Position numbers and translations under genes: made by a program | Notes under the pieces: model-generated | Seen by the model: the letters and a program-made list of their open reading frames with translations, nothing else | Told to the model about the DNA's origin: nothing | Databases searched by the model: none | From: Hungatella sp. | Lineage (GTDB): Bacteria; Bacillota; Clostridia; Lachnospirales; Lachnospiraceae | DNA length: 64,000 bases | Direction: 5' to 3' | Assembly: GCA_009712635.1 (NCBI GenBank) | Contig: WASS01000005.1 | Coordinates: forward strand, 155,311-219,310 | Part shown: piece after piece, positions 57,656 to 64,000 of the stretch | Numbering within the stretch: position 1 is the stretch's first letter | Layout: each line of letters starts with the position of its first letter

Positions 57656-58458
57656 TGATATTAAAAAACGCATATGCAATTGATGTGTCAGATGGAATGT
57701 TACAGCTGGAAGAAAAAGATTCTCTGTGGGAGGCACTTGGTATTCCCTTAAAAGAACCGATGATTGTGGCTTTTACCGGCGGGGGCGGGAAGACAACCTC
57801 CATGTATTGTCTGGCCGATGAGCTGTCAGCTCAGGGAAAGCGGGTAATTGTAACGACCAGTACCCATATTTTACGACCGCCTGACCGAATCGTCACAGAT
57901 GCAGCTGACTGGAATGCAGTGAGTAATTTTATAACAAGTCATAAGGAGCTTTTTCCTTTGGCAGGCTGGGTGCTGGTTACCGGCCTGCCCGCCGAAGAGG
58001 GAAAGCTAAAGGGAATGGAACTTTCTGAGCTGGAACGGCTGACACTGCTATGTGATGTTCTTCTTGTGGAAGCAGATGGTGCAAAGCGCCTTCCAATCAA
58101 GATACCAAAGATAAATGAACCGGTTATCCCAGGAGGAACTCATGCAGTAATTGGCTGTATGGGGCTTAACTGTATCGGTGAACCGTGGGAAGAAATGTGC
58201 TTTCGTTATGAACTGACACCACAGGTATTTGACGGTCAGAAAAAGAACGGACGGATTACGCCTTCTGATGCAGCAAAGATACTGACCAGCACCAATGGGA
58301 CCCGAAAGGGAGTTGAATCCATGGAATACCGGATTCTGATAAACAAAGCAGATGATAAGAGGCGGCTGTCCAGTGCTCAGGCAGTAGCAGATGCAATGGG
58401 AAAACAATGGGCGAAGTACACGGCAGTAACCAGTTTTATAGAAAAGGAACAGAATTAG
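57655..58458 (+). CDS. yqeC: Selenium-dependent hydroxylase accessory protein YqeC
   Basis: The 267-residue P-loop protein has the nucleotide-binding loop FTGGGGKTTS (K46) near the N terminus, a VEADGAKRLPIK motif near residue 139 and a late ILINKADD segment that recalls GTPases. YqeC is a marker of selenium-dependent molybdenum hydroxylases, found with YqeB and orphan SelD. Its biochemical step is not established. It is translationally coupled to hydA (ATG 57655 overlaps the TGA) and lies 24 bp before the molybdopterin-binding gene. Confidence 0.93.
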   Translation: MILKNAYAIDVSDGMLQLEEKDSLWEALGIPLKEPMIVAFTGGGGKTTSMYCLADELSAQGKRVIVTTSTHILRPPDRIVTDAADWNAVSNFITSHKELFPLAGWVLVTGLPAEEGKLKGMELSELERLTLLCDVLLVEADGAKRLPIKIPKINEPVIPGGTHAVIGCMGLNCIGEPWEEMCFRYELTPQVFDGQKKNGRITPSDAAKILTSTNGTRKGVESMEYRILINKADDKRRLSSAQAVADAMGKQWAKYTAVTSFIEKEQN

Positions 58459-58482
58459 AGACACGCGAAAGGGATCAGCAAG

Positions 58483-59517
58483 ATGAAAGAGATCAGAACG
58501 GAAGACGCAGCAGGTCATGTTCTTTGCCATGACATGACCCAGATCATACCTGGAGTTTCAAAGGATGCAAGATTCCGGAAAGGTCATGTGGTAACAGAGG
58601 AAGACATCCCTGTACTGCTGTCAATGGGAAAAGAGCATCTGTATATATGGGAAAAGGATGATACCATGTATCATGAGAATGAGGCTGCTGAAATACTTTG
58701 TGAATTATGCAGAAACGACTATATGGACAGGGGCGATGTAAAAGAAGGGAAAATAGAATTAAAATCCACCATTCGCGGACTTTTAAAAATAGACACCGGT
58801 CTGCTTGATATAATAAACAGTGCCGGAGATATGATGATTGCTTCCAGGCATCCCAATACTCCTGTTGAACCAGGGGATAAGCTTTGCGGAACCAGGATTA
58901 TTCCTCTCGTAATTAAAAAGGACAAAATGGAGGAAGTAAAAAAACTCTGCGGCGGAAAAAGAATTTTTTCCATTCTGCCTTATAAAAATAAAAAAGTGGG
59001 CATTGTTACGACTGGAAGTGAAGTATATTGCGGAAAGGTCAAGGATGCATTCGGCCCGGTTCTAAGAGCAAAGGCAGAGGAGTTTGGCGGAGAAATACTG
59101 GGACAGACCGTAACCGATGATAAGCCGGAGCATACCTCAGAGGCCATTCTTGAATTTATCAGACAGGGAGCGGACATGGTACTGGTCAGCGGCGGCATGA
59201 GCGTGGATCCCGATGACAAAACTCCGCTGGCAATCCGAAATACGGGAGCCGAAGTGGTATCCTATGGTGCTCCGGTTTTGCCGGGAGCCATGTTTCTTCT
59301 ATCCTATTACCGGAAAGATGGAAAGAATATTCCGGTAGCAGGACTACCGGGCTGTGTGATGTACTCCAAAAGAACGGTATTTGATTTAGTGCTGCCAAGA
59401 CTGATGGCAGATGATCCCATAACAAAAGAAGAACTTGATAAGCTTGGTAAAGGGGGGCTGTGCCTCTCTTGTGAGGAATGTCATTATCCTAACTGCGGAT
59501 TCGGAAAGGGCTGGTAG
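58483..59517 (+). CDS. MoeA/CinA-like molybdopterin-binding protein with a Cys-rich C-terminal tail
   Basis: The 344-residue protein has an N-terminal MoeA-like region (EDAAGHVLCHDMTQIIPG, residues 7-24) and a MoCF_biosynth domain (about 170-310) with TTGSEVYCG, the VLVSGGMSVDPDDKTP loop and GLPGCVMYSK. The last 20 residues are Cys-rich: C327, C330, C333 and C338 (CxxCxxCxxxxC), followed by a basic/aromatic end. This could bind Zn, an Fe-S cluster or selenium. It probably inserts or modifies Moco for XdhD. It lies between yqeC and yqeB, whose start is two bases downstream. Confidence 0.87.
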   Translation: MKEIRTEDAAGHVLCHDMTQIIPGVSKDARFRKGHVVTEEDIPVLLSMGKEHLYIWEKDDTMYHENEAAEILCELCRNDYMDRGDVKEGKIELKSTIRGLLKIDTGLLDIINSAGDMMIASRHPNTPVEPGDKLCGTRIIPLVIKKDKMEEVKKLCGGKRIFSILPYKNKKVGIVTTGSEVYCGKVKDAFGPVLRAKAEEFGGEILGQTVTDDKPEHTSEAILEFIRQGADMVLVSGGMSVDPDDKTPLAIRNTGAEVVSYGAPVLPGAMFLLSYYRKDGKNIPVAGLPGCVMYSKRTVFDLVLPRLMADDPITKEELDKLGKGGLCLSCEECHYPNCGFGKGW

Positions 59518-59518
59518 G

Positions 59519-60334
59519 ATGAAGATATTGATCAAAGGAGCAGGTGATCTGGCTTCCGGGATTGCCTGCCGCCTCCACCGCTGCGGCTTTTTAGTCGTTA
59601 TGACAGAGAAACCCGTACCTACCACCGTAAGGCGCACTGTGGCATTTTCAAGAGCTGTATATGAAAACAGGACAAAGGTAGAGGATATTACCGGTGTATT
59701 ATGCCGCAGCATGAAAGAAATTGAGGAAGCATTGTCAAATGACCAGGTGGCAGTGGTGGTTGATGAGGAGTGCGGAATACGTGAAAAATGGAATCCGGAT
59801 GCAGTTGTAGATGCGATTATAGCAAAGAAGAATCTGGGTACCTGGATTACGGATGCTGATATTGTAATCGGAGTGGGACCTGGTTTTACTGCAGGGAAGG
59901 ACTGCCACTGTGTGGTGGAAACAAAGCGGGGCCATGATCTGGGCCGGTGCATCTGGAACGGCAGTGCCATCCCCAATACGGGAGTTCCAGGAATTATCGG
60001 TGGCTATGATAAAGAACGGATTATACGTGCTGTGGATAACGGTGTATTTCATCCGGCTGTAACCATAGGGACAGTCGTACAGTTAAATGATGTGGTTGGG
60101 TATGTGAATGATGCGCCTGTGTTTGCCCAGGTTGGAGGAGTTGTAAGAGGACTGCTTCAGGATGGAGTGACTGTTTTTCGCGGAATGAAATCTGGAGACA
60201 TCGATCCCAGATGTGTGACCTGGCACTGTTATACTATCTCAGACAAGGCATCTGCCATTGGTGGGGGAGTGCTGGAAGCTGTATTAAGCCTTCGAAAAAA
60301 GCATCTTGAGCAGAAGGAAAGGATTTCAATATGA
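59519..60334 (+). CDS. yqeB: Selenium-dependent molybdenum cofactor biosynthesis protein YqeB
   Basis: The 271-residue protein starts with a Rossmann-like loop (IKGAGDLASGIACRL, residues 5-19) and contains IGVGPGFTAGKDCH (about 117-130), GGVVRGLL and a final SDKASAIGGGVLEA segment with XdhC-like character. YqeB is the established genomic marker for selenium-dependent Mo hydroxylases, and a role in making or inserting the selenated cofactor is assumed. ATG 59519 is preferred because the family begins MKILIKGAGDLASG. The open frame runs 28 codons further into the previous gene. Its end overlaps mocA by four bases. Confidence 0.93.
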   Translation: MKILIKGAGDLASGIACRLHRCGFLVVMTEKPVPTTVRRTVAFSRAVYENRTKVEDITGVLCRSMKEIEEALSNDQVAVVVDEECGIREKWNPDAVVDAIIAKKNLGTWITDADIVIGVGPGFTAGKDCHCVVETKRGHDLGRCIWNGSAIPNTGVPGIIGGYDKERIIRAVDNGVFHPAVTIGTVVQLNDVVGYVNDAPVFAQVGGVVRGLLQDGVTVFRGMKSGDIDPRCVTWHCYTISDKASAIGGGVLEAVLSLRKKHLEQKERISI

Positions 60335-60906
60335 ATATGACACTGATTCTTCTGGCAGCGGGGGACAGCGTAAGATTCAACGGCAATAAGCTGCTTTATG
60401 AGATCAATGGAAAGCCTATGTACCGTTATATTATAGAAGAAATCGATCAGCTTCCCAAAGGTTTGTTTTTCAGAAAACTGATAGTAACCCAATATGATGA
60501 GATTTTGGAGTGGATGAAAGACTCCGGATATAAAATCATTGTAAACAGGGACAGCAGACTGGGGATTTCTCATTCCATTCATCTGGCACTAAAGGAATTG
60601 GAACATGAAAACACGGATTTTTTATTTGCAGTCTGTGATCAGCCTTACTTAAAGTCTTCTACCATAGAGGCACTGGTGAATGGATTTTATGAAAGCAAAA
60701 AAGGACTTGCCTGTTTGTGCTTTAAAGGAGAGCCCGGCAATCCTGCCATATTTGCAGGCAGCTACAGAAGAGAACTGATGGAGCTTACAGGAGACAAAGG
60801 CGGAAAAAAAATAATAAGAGCCCATCCGTCTGATGTTTTTCTTTTAGAAGCAGAAAGCGCTGATGAATTAAAGGACATTGACAACATGTCCGATCAATTA
60901 GAATAA
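60331..60906 (+). CDS. mocA: Molybdenum cofactor nucleotidyltransferase MocA-like (YgfJ)
   Basis: Transfers CMP (or GMP) to molybdopterin to give the dinucleotide cofactor of xanthine oxidase-family enzymes. The 191-residue MobA-like NTP transferase has the signature LLAAGDSVRFNGNKLL at the N terminus (residues 7-22) and the AVCDQPYL metal-binding region near residue 93. The Asn-Pro-Ala (GNPAIF) motif near residue 130 is typical of MocA. It is last in the hydA-yqeC-MoCF-yqeB-mocA operon and overlaps yqeB by four bases. A terminator follows. Confidence 0.92.
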   Translation: MNMTLILLAAGDSVRFNGNKLLYEINGKPMYRYIIEEIDQLPKGLFFRKLIVTQYDEILEWMKDSGYKIIVNRDSRLGISHSIHLALKELEHENTDFLFAVCDQPYLKSSTIEALVNGFYESKKGLACLCFKGEPGNPAIFAGSYRRELMELTGDKGGKKIIRAHPSDVFLLEAESADELKDIDNMSDQLE

Positions 60907-60914
60907 TATGTTAG

Positions 60915-60947
60915 AAAAACACGGCTATTTTCAGACCGTGTTTTTTT
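60915..60947 (+). terminator. Terminator of the hydA-mocA operon
   Basis: AAAAACACGG pairs with CCGTGTTTTT around CTATTTTCAGA and is followed by seven Ts. Confidence 0.92.
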
Positions 60948-61041
60948 GTTACCAGTTTTATCCAACTATAGAAAAATATCACTTATTGGTTTTCAGAAGA
61001 ATGAAAATCGTGTATAATAAAATCATCAAAGGAGGGGCGGT

Positions 61042-62784
61042 ATGTGGAAAAGGCTGAGGGAACATTTCCTTATGTTAAATAAGAGCAGAAAGGAATTAAA
61101 GCAGGAAGGACTTAAGATCTGCGCGGCTTATTTTCTGCTTGGTTTGTTCTGGATTTTGTGTTCTGACAGATTGGTTCCTGCCATTGTCAGCAATTCCCGT
61201 TCAGTCATGCTTTTTAGCATGGGGAAGGGAGTCTTATTTGTATTTTGTACTTCCGCATTTTTATATTATGTGATATTGAGACTGCTTAACAAAGCCGGTG
61301 CCGCAGAAGAAGAACTGAGCGAAAGTTATAAAGAACTGAAGATGCAGTATAAAAAGATCGGTCTTTATGATCAGATGCTTATGGAAAGTGAAGAAAAATA
61401 CCGGACAATTATAGCTCATATGCAGCTTGGAATGGCACTGTTTGAGGGAGAGAATGAAACCGACATCAGGCATTACAGGCTGATTGATGTAAATCCCTGC
61501 TATGAGGAACTGGCCTGTGACAGGGAAGATTCTGTGCTGGGAGGATATTTTTGTGACATACATGACACTCTGGATCCTGATATATGGGAGCTGCTTGCAA
61601 AAACTGTGAAAACAGGGGAGCCAGCCCGCTATGAACGGTTCCGGAACAGGACAAGCACATATTATGAGGTGATTGTTTTCTGCCCTGGCAAAAACCAGCT
61701 GGCCCTGATTGTCAATAATATAACCGAGCGCAGGCAGGCTCAGGAAAGACTGAATTATTTAAGCTTTCATGATCCGCTAACGGGTTTGTATAACAGAAGG
61801 TATTTTGAAGAGCAGCTGAAAGTTTTGGACCAGGAGTTTAACTATCCGCTGGTAATTACCATGGCAGATATCAATGGTCTGAAACTGATCAATGATTCCT
61901 TTGGTCATGCTGCAGGAGATGAATACATACGAAAAGCGGCGGCAGTTCTGATGAACAACACCCGCAGCCATGATATCATATGCCGGCTGGGAGGAGACGA
62001 ATTTGTTATCTTTTCACCCGGTACAGGCGAAAAAGAGATTAAAAAGATGATTTCATCCATGAGTGACATGGCAAAGGCTCAGGCTGTGAATAAAATCATG
62101 CTTTCCATCTCTTTCGGATACAGCATAAAGTGCAGCAGTGATGATTCCATTACAGAGGTTTTAAAGAAAGCCGAAGATTTTATGTATCGGAAAAAGCTGA
62201 TGGAGAGTCCCAGCATGAGGGGAAAGACCATTTACACCATCATGGCGGCACTTCATGAAAAGAACTTCAGAGAGGAACAGCATTCCCTTCGTGTATCAGA
62301 ATTGTGTGAAAAGATGGGGGAAGCACTTGAACTTCAGGAAGATGACATCAAGGAGTTAAAAACAGTGGGACTTCTTCACGATATTGGCAAGGTAGCAATT
62401 GAAGAAGGTATTCTTAATAAGAACGGAAAGCTTGATGTAGATGAATGGGGAGAGATAAAAAAGCACCCCGAAATCGGATACCGCATTTTAAGTACAGTGA
62501 ATGAGCTTTCAGAAATGGCGGATTACGTGCTTGCCCATCATGAGCGCTGGGATGGAAGCGGATATCCCAAAGGGCTGAAGGGAAAGGAGATTCCCATACA
62601 GTCCAGAATCATTGCCATAGCAGATGCTTATGACGCCATGATCAGTGAGCGGAGCTACCGCCACGCTCTGCCAAAGGAAATTGCAATCAGTGAGCTTTTA
62701 AAGGGAGCAGGAACGCAGTTTTGTAAAGAGTATGTATCTATATTCATTGATAAAGTTATTAATAATTCCGGAACTGGTGCCTAG
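61042..62784 (+). CDS. Membrane PAS-GGDEF-HD-GYP c-di-GMP signalling protein
   Basis: The 580-residue protein has two N-terminal membrane helices (about residues 26-46 and 56-76), a PAS-like domain (about 112-230), a GGDEF diguanylate cyclase domain with an intact GGDEF motif (about 316-320) and an HD-GYP phosphodiesterase domain. In the latter the HD pair is in LLHDIGKVAI (about H446-D447) and the GYP motif in HHERWDGSGYPKGLKG (about 503-515). Both catalytic motifs look intact, so it could make or degrade cyclic di-GMP. AAAGGAGG precedes ATG 61042. It is monocistronic and not obviously linked to the purine genes. Confidence 0.93.
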   Translation: MWKRLREHFLMLNKSRKELKQEGLKICAAYFLLGLFWILCSDRLVPAIVSNSRSVMLFSMGKGVLFVFCTSAFLYYVILRLLNKAGAAEEELSESYKELKMQYKKIGLYDQMLMESEEKYRTIIAHMQLGMALFEGENETDIRHYRLIDVNPCYEELACDREDSVLGGYFCDIHDTLDPDIWELLAKTVKTGEPARYERFRNRTSTYYEVIVFCPGKNQLALIVNNITERRQAQERLNYLSFHDPLTGLYNRRYFEEQLKVLDQEFNYPLVITMADINGLKLINDSFGHAAGDEYIRKAAAVLMNNTRSHDIICRLGGDEFVIFSPGTGEKEIKKMISSMSDMAKAQAVNKIMLSISFGYSIKCSSDDSITEVLKKAEDFMYRKKLMESPSMRGKTIYTIMAALHEKNFREEQHSLRVSELCEKMGEALELQEDDIKELKTVGLLHDIGKVAIEEGILNKNGKLDVDEWGEIKKHPEIGYRILSTVNELSEMADYVLAHHERWDGSGYPKGLKGKEIPIQSRIIAIADAYDAMISERSYRHALPKEIAISELLKGAGTQFCKEYVSIFIDKVINNSGTGA

Positions 62785-62803
62785 ATTGTTATAAATTTAA
62801 CAG

Positions 62804-62853
62804 GAATGAGCAGTATGCTTCTTTTTTAGGAGCGTGATGCTCATTCTTTTTTT
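62804..62853 (+). terminator. Terminator after the GGDEF/HD-GYP gene
   Basis: GAATGAGCA (62804-62812) pairs with TGCTCATTC (62838-62846), followed by seven Ts. Confidence 0.88.
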
Positions 62854-62947
62854 ACTTTTTTATAAAGAACATGTTAAAGTTAACAATTATAAATTCATAA
62901 AAAAATATTGTTTTAATGCAAAAAAAGTAACTTTTTAAAAGTAGAAT

Positions 62948-62986
62948 GTGTCAATTTTGGAACTCAACGTGTATAATTTTGGCACT
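62948..62986 (+). promoter_or_regulatory. Direct repeats upstream of the LytTR regulator
   Basis: GTGTCAATTTTGGAACT begins at 62948 and GTGTATAATTTTGGCACT at 62969. The shared AATTTTGG cores (62953-62960 and 62975-62982) are 22 bp apart, two helical turns. LytTR regulators bind direct repeats with this kind of spacing, so an autoregulatory site is plausible. The rest of the gap 62854-63122 is AT-rich and shows no clear promoter or structured RNA. Confidence 0.45.
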
Positions 62987-63122
62987 TGGGTTGAAAGTTG
63001 TCGAAAATAGTTATATGCTGAGACCGTTAAGATACATAATTAGCATACCATTAAAATTGATGAAGAAGCAAATCTGTAGAAAAACTGATTTCGGAGATTG
63101 CTGGATAATAGGAGGAGAGGCC

Positions 63123-63845
63123 ATGTTAAAAATAGGAGTATGTGATGATGACCATCTGCTGCTGTTGGAAGCAGAAACGCGTTTGCGCAGGATTGGGAAT
63201 GAGAGAGAAATGAATCTGGATGTGGAGACCTTCTGTGACGGTGATGAAATTGTCAGAGCTGTTTATTTAGGAAAGCGTTTCGACATCATTTATATGGATA
63301 TCGAGATGAGACGTATGAACGGATTGATGGCAGCAGAACGAATTCGTGAATACGACCGCATGGTACAAATTGTATTTATGACATCTCATCAGAGATACAT
63401 CAATCAGGCCTTTCGCTCAGCACCAATCGGATACCTTGTTAAGCCCGTAAGGGATCCTGAATTCAATAATAATTTCAGCCACATATTAAATCTGATTGAG
63501 ACAAAAGACTTATATTACCATTTCAAATATGGCAGAACAGAGAGTCAGGTATATTTAAAGAAAGTGCTGTATTTTGAAAGCAAGCTCCGACTGACTGAAA
63601 TTGCATGTGAAGAGGGCCGTCACAGACTATACAAAAGTCTTGAGGAGATAGAACACGAATTAAAAGACCGTAAGATTCGTTTTATCAGAATACACCAGTC
63701 TTATCTGGTGAGTTTCACCCAGATCGCCAGAATCTCCAATGACGTAGTGGAATTAATGGATGGTACCTGTCTGCCAGTCAGCCGCAGCAGGCGTAAGGAA
63801 GTGGAAGAAATTATGTTTGAAACTATGGGGTGGTGTCAGGTTTAA
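63123..63845 (+). CDS. LytTR-family (AgrA-like) response regulator
   Basis: The 240-residue regulator has a receiver domain (about residues 1-120) with acidic residues D8-D10, the phospho-acceptor D59 in IIYMDIEM and K107 in GYLVKPVRD. A C-terminal LytTR DNA-binding domain follows (about 130-238; IRFIRIHQSYLVSF and CLPVSRSRRKEVEE). ATG 63123 follows AGGAGGAGAGG. The open frame runs 59 codons further upstream, through the direct repeats, and those residues do not look like a receiver start. No histidine kinase is visible in the window. It may lie beyond the right edge or elsewhere. Confidence 0.93.
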   Translation: MLKIGVCDDDHLLLLEAETRLRRIGNEREMNLDVETFCDGDEIVRAVYLGKRFDIIYMDIEMRRMNGLMAAERIREYDRMVQIVFMTSHQRYINQAFRSAPIGYLVKPVRDPEFNNNFSHILNLIETKDLYYHFKYGRTESQVYLKKVLYFESKLRLTEIACEEGRHRLYKSLEEIEHELKDRKIRFIRIHQSYLVSFTQIARISNDVVELMDGTCLPVSRSRRKEVEEIMFETMGWCQV

Positions 63846-63906
63846 AGAGGGTGGGGATATGCTCCTGTGCGTGGAAATTATCATTTTAAGGATTGTAATA
63901 ATATGG

Positions 63907-63940
63907 GAAAAGCAGCTGAGAGGCTGCTTTTCTTTCTTTT
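63907..63940 (+). terminator. Terminator after the LytTR regulator
   Basis: GAAAAGCAGC pairs perfectly with GCTGCTTTTC around TGAGAG, followed by a T-rich tail. Confidence 0.88.
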
Positions 63941-63960
63941 CCACTCCTCAATTGTAAAAT

Positions 63961-63986
63961 AACTTTCCCGTCTAAAAGGGAAAGTT
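63961..63986. repeat. Short perfect inverted repeat at the window end
   Basis: AACTTTCCC (63961-63969) and GGGAAAGTT (63978-63986) with an 8-nt loop. It may be part of a control element or terminator of the next gene, which is outside the window. Confidence 0.5.
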
Positions 63987-64000
63987 AGGTACAAATATTT

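Noticed and set aside
59386..59976. 196-codon minus-strand frame over yqeB
   Set aside because: Shadow of the yqeB coding sequence, without its own signals.
62975..62998. Sigma-54 promoter ahead of the LytTR gene
   Set aside because: TTGGCACT-N-TTGAA has the -24 GG, but the -12 GC is replaced by GA. The direct-repeat explanation fits better, and no sigma-54 activator is linked.

Overview
The window looks like the chromosome of an anaerobic, endospore-forming Lachnospiraceae/Clostridium-type Firmicute, in the general style of the Lacrimispora / Clostridium saccharolyticum group. That placement is inference. It rests on strong AGGAGG ribosome-binding sites, moderate-to-low GC, a CIRCE-controlled groESL, a GerA-family spore protein, AddAB with an Fe-S AddB, PTS-based sugar uptake, and a selenium-dependent purine catabolism island. 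No tRNA, rRNA, CRISPR array, IS element or prophage was found.

Layout. 1-500: 3' end of a small holin-like toxin gene with hairpins, then a tandem 52-bp-period repeat. 516-4402: rhamnose operon rhaB-rhaM-rhaA-rhaD. 4406-6020: bioY-bioB behind a BirA-type operator. 6106-8745 (minus): a BlaI/M56 signalling pair whose membrane protease carries cell-wall-binding repeats instead of a penicillin sensor, with two bla-type operator boxes. 8858-12248: a small membrane protein, CIRCE-groES-groEL and an uncharacterised membrane protein. 12317-16315: treR and treB-treC, each behind the same palindromic operator. 16461-20738: guaB, a SpoVAF-like GerA protein, and a YitT transporter behind an unassigned leader RNA with a terminator. 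20861-26630: a lactose/cellobiose-type PTS operon (EIIB, EIIC, EIIA, GH1, LicR-like activator, HPr-like protein) with two atypical active sites. 26724-28620 (minus): MATE exporter and an FMN-binding-domain-like protein. 28760-35876: addB-addA.

35909-60906 is the most coherent region. selD, a cysteine desulfurase and a DUF3343 protein are the known companions of selenium-dependent molybdenum hydroxylases. Next comes a guanine-class riboswitch in front of guanine deaminase and a PbuG-type permease. Two divergent blocks follow. The minus block is regulator-ygeX-ygeY-ygeW-carbamate kinase-xanthine/uracil permease-tspO. The plus block is ssnA-ygfK-xdhD, terminator, hydA-yqeC-molybdopterin-binding protein-yqeB-mocA. 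Together they predict uptake and deamination of guanine to xanthine, anaerobic purine ring opening by a selenium-containing Mo hydroxylase, amidohydrolase and carbamoyltransferase steps with ATP from carbamoyl phosphate, and diaminopropionate cleavage to pyruvate and ammonia. The gene set is known from E. coli and gut anaerobes. What looks less ordinary is the predicted guanine-activated riboswitch, TspO as the last gene of the minus block, and a Cys-rich tail on the molybdopterin-binding protein.

61042-63845: a bifunctional GGDEF/HD-GYP protein and an AgrA/LytTR-type response regulator with direct repeats upstream.

All assignments come from reading the sequence. No database search was run. 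Residue numbers marked 'about' are estimated from nucleotide positions.
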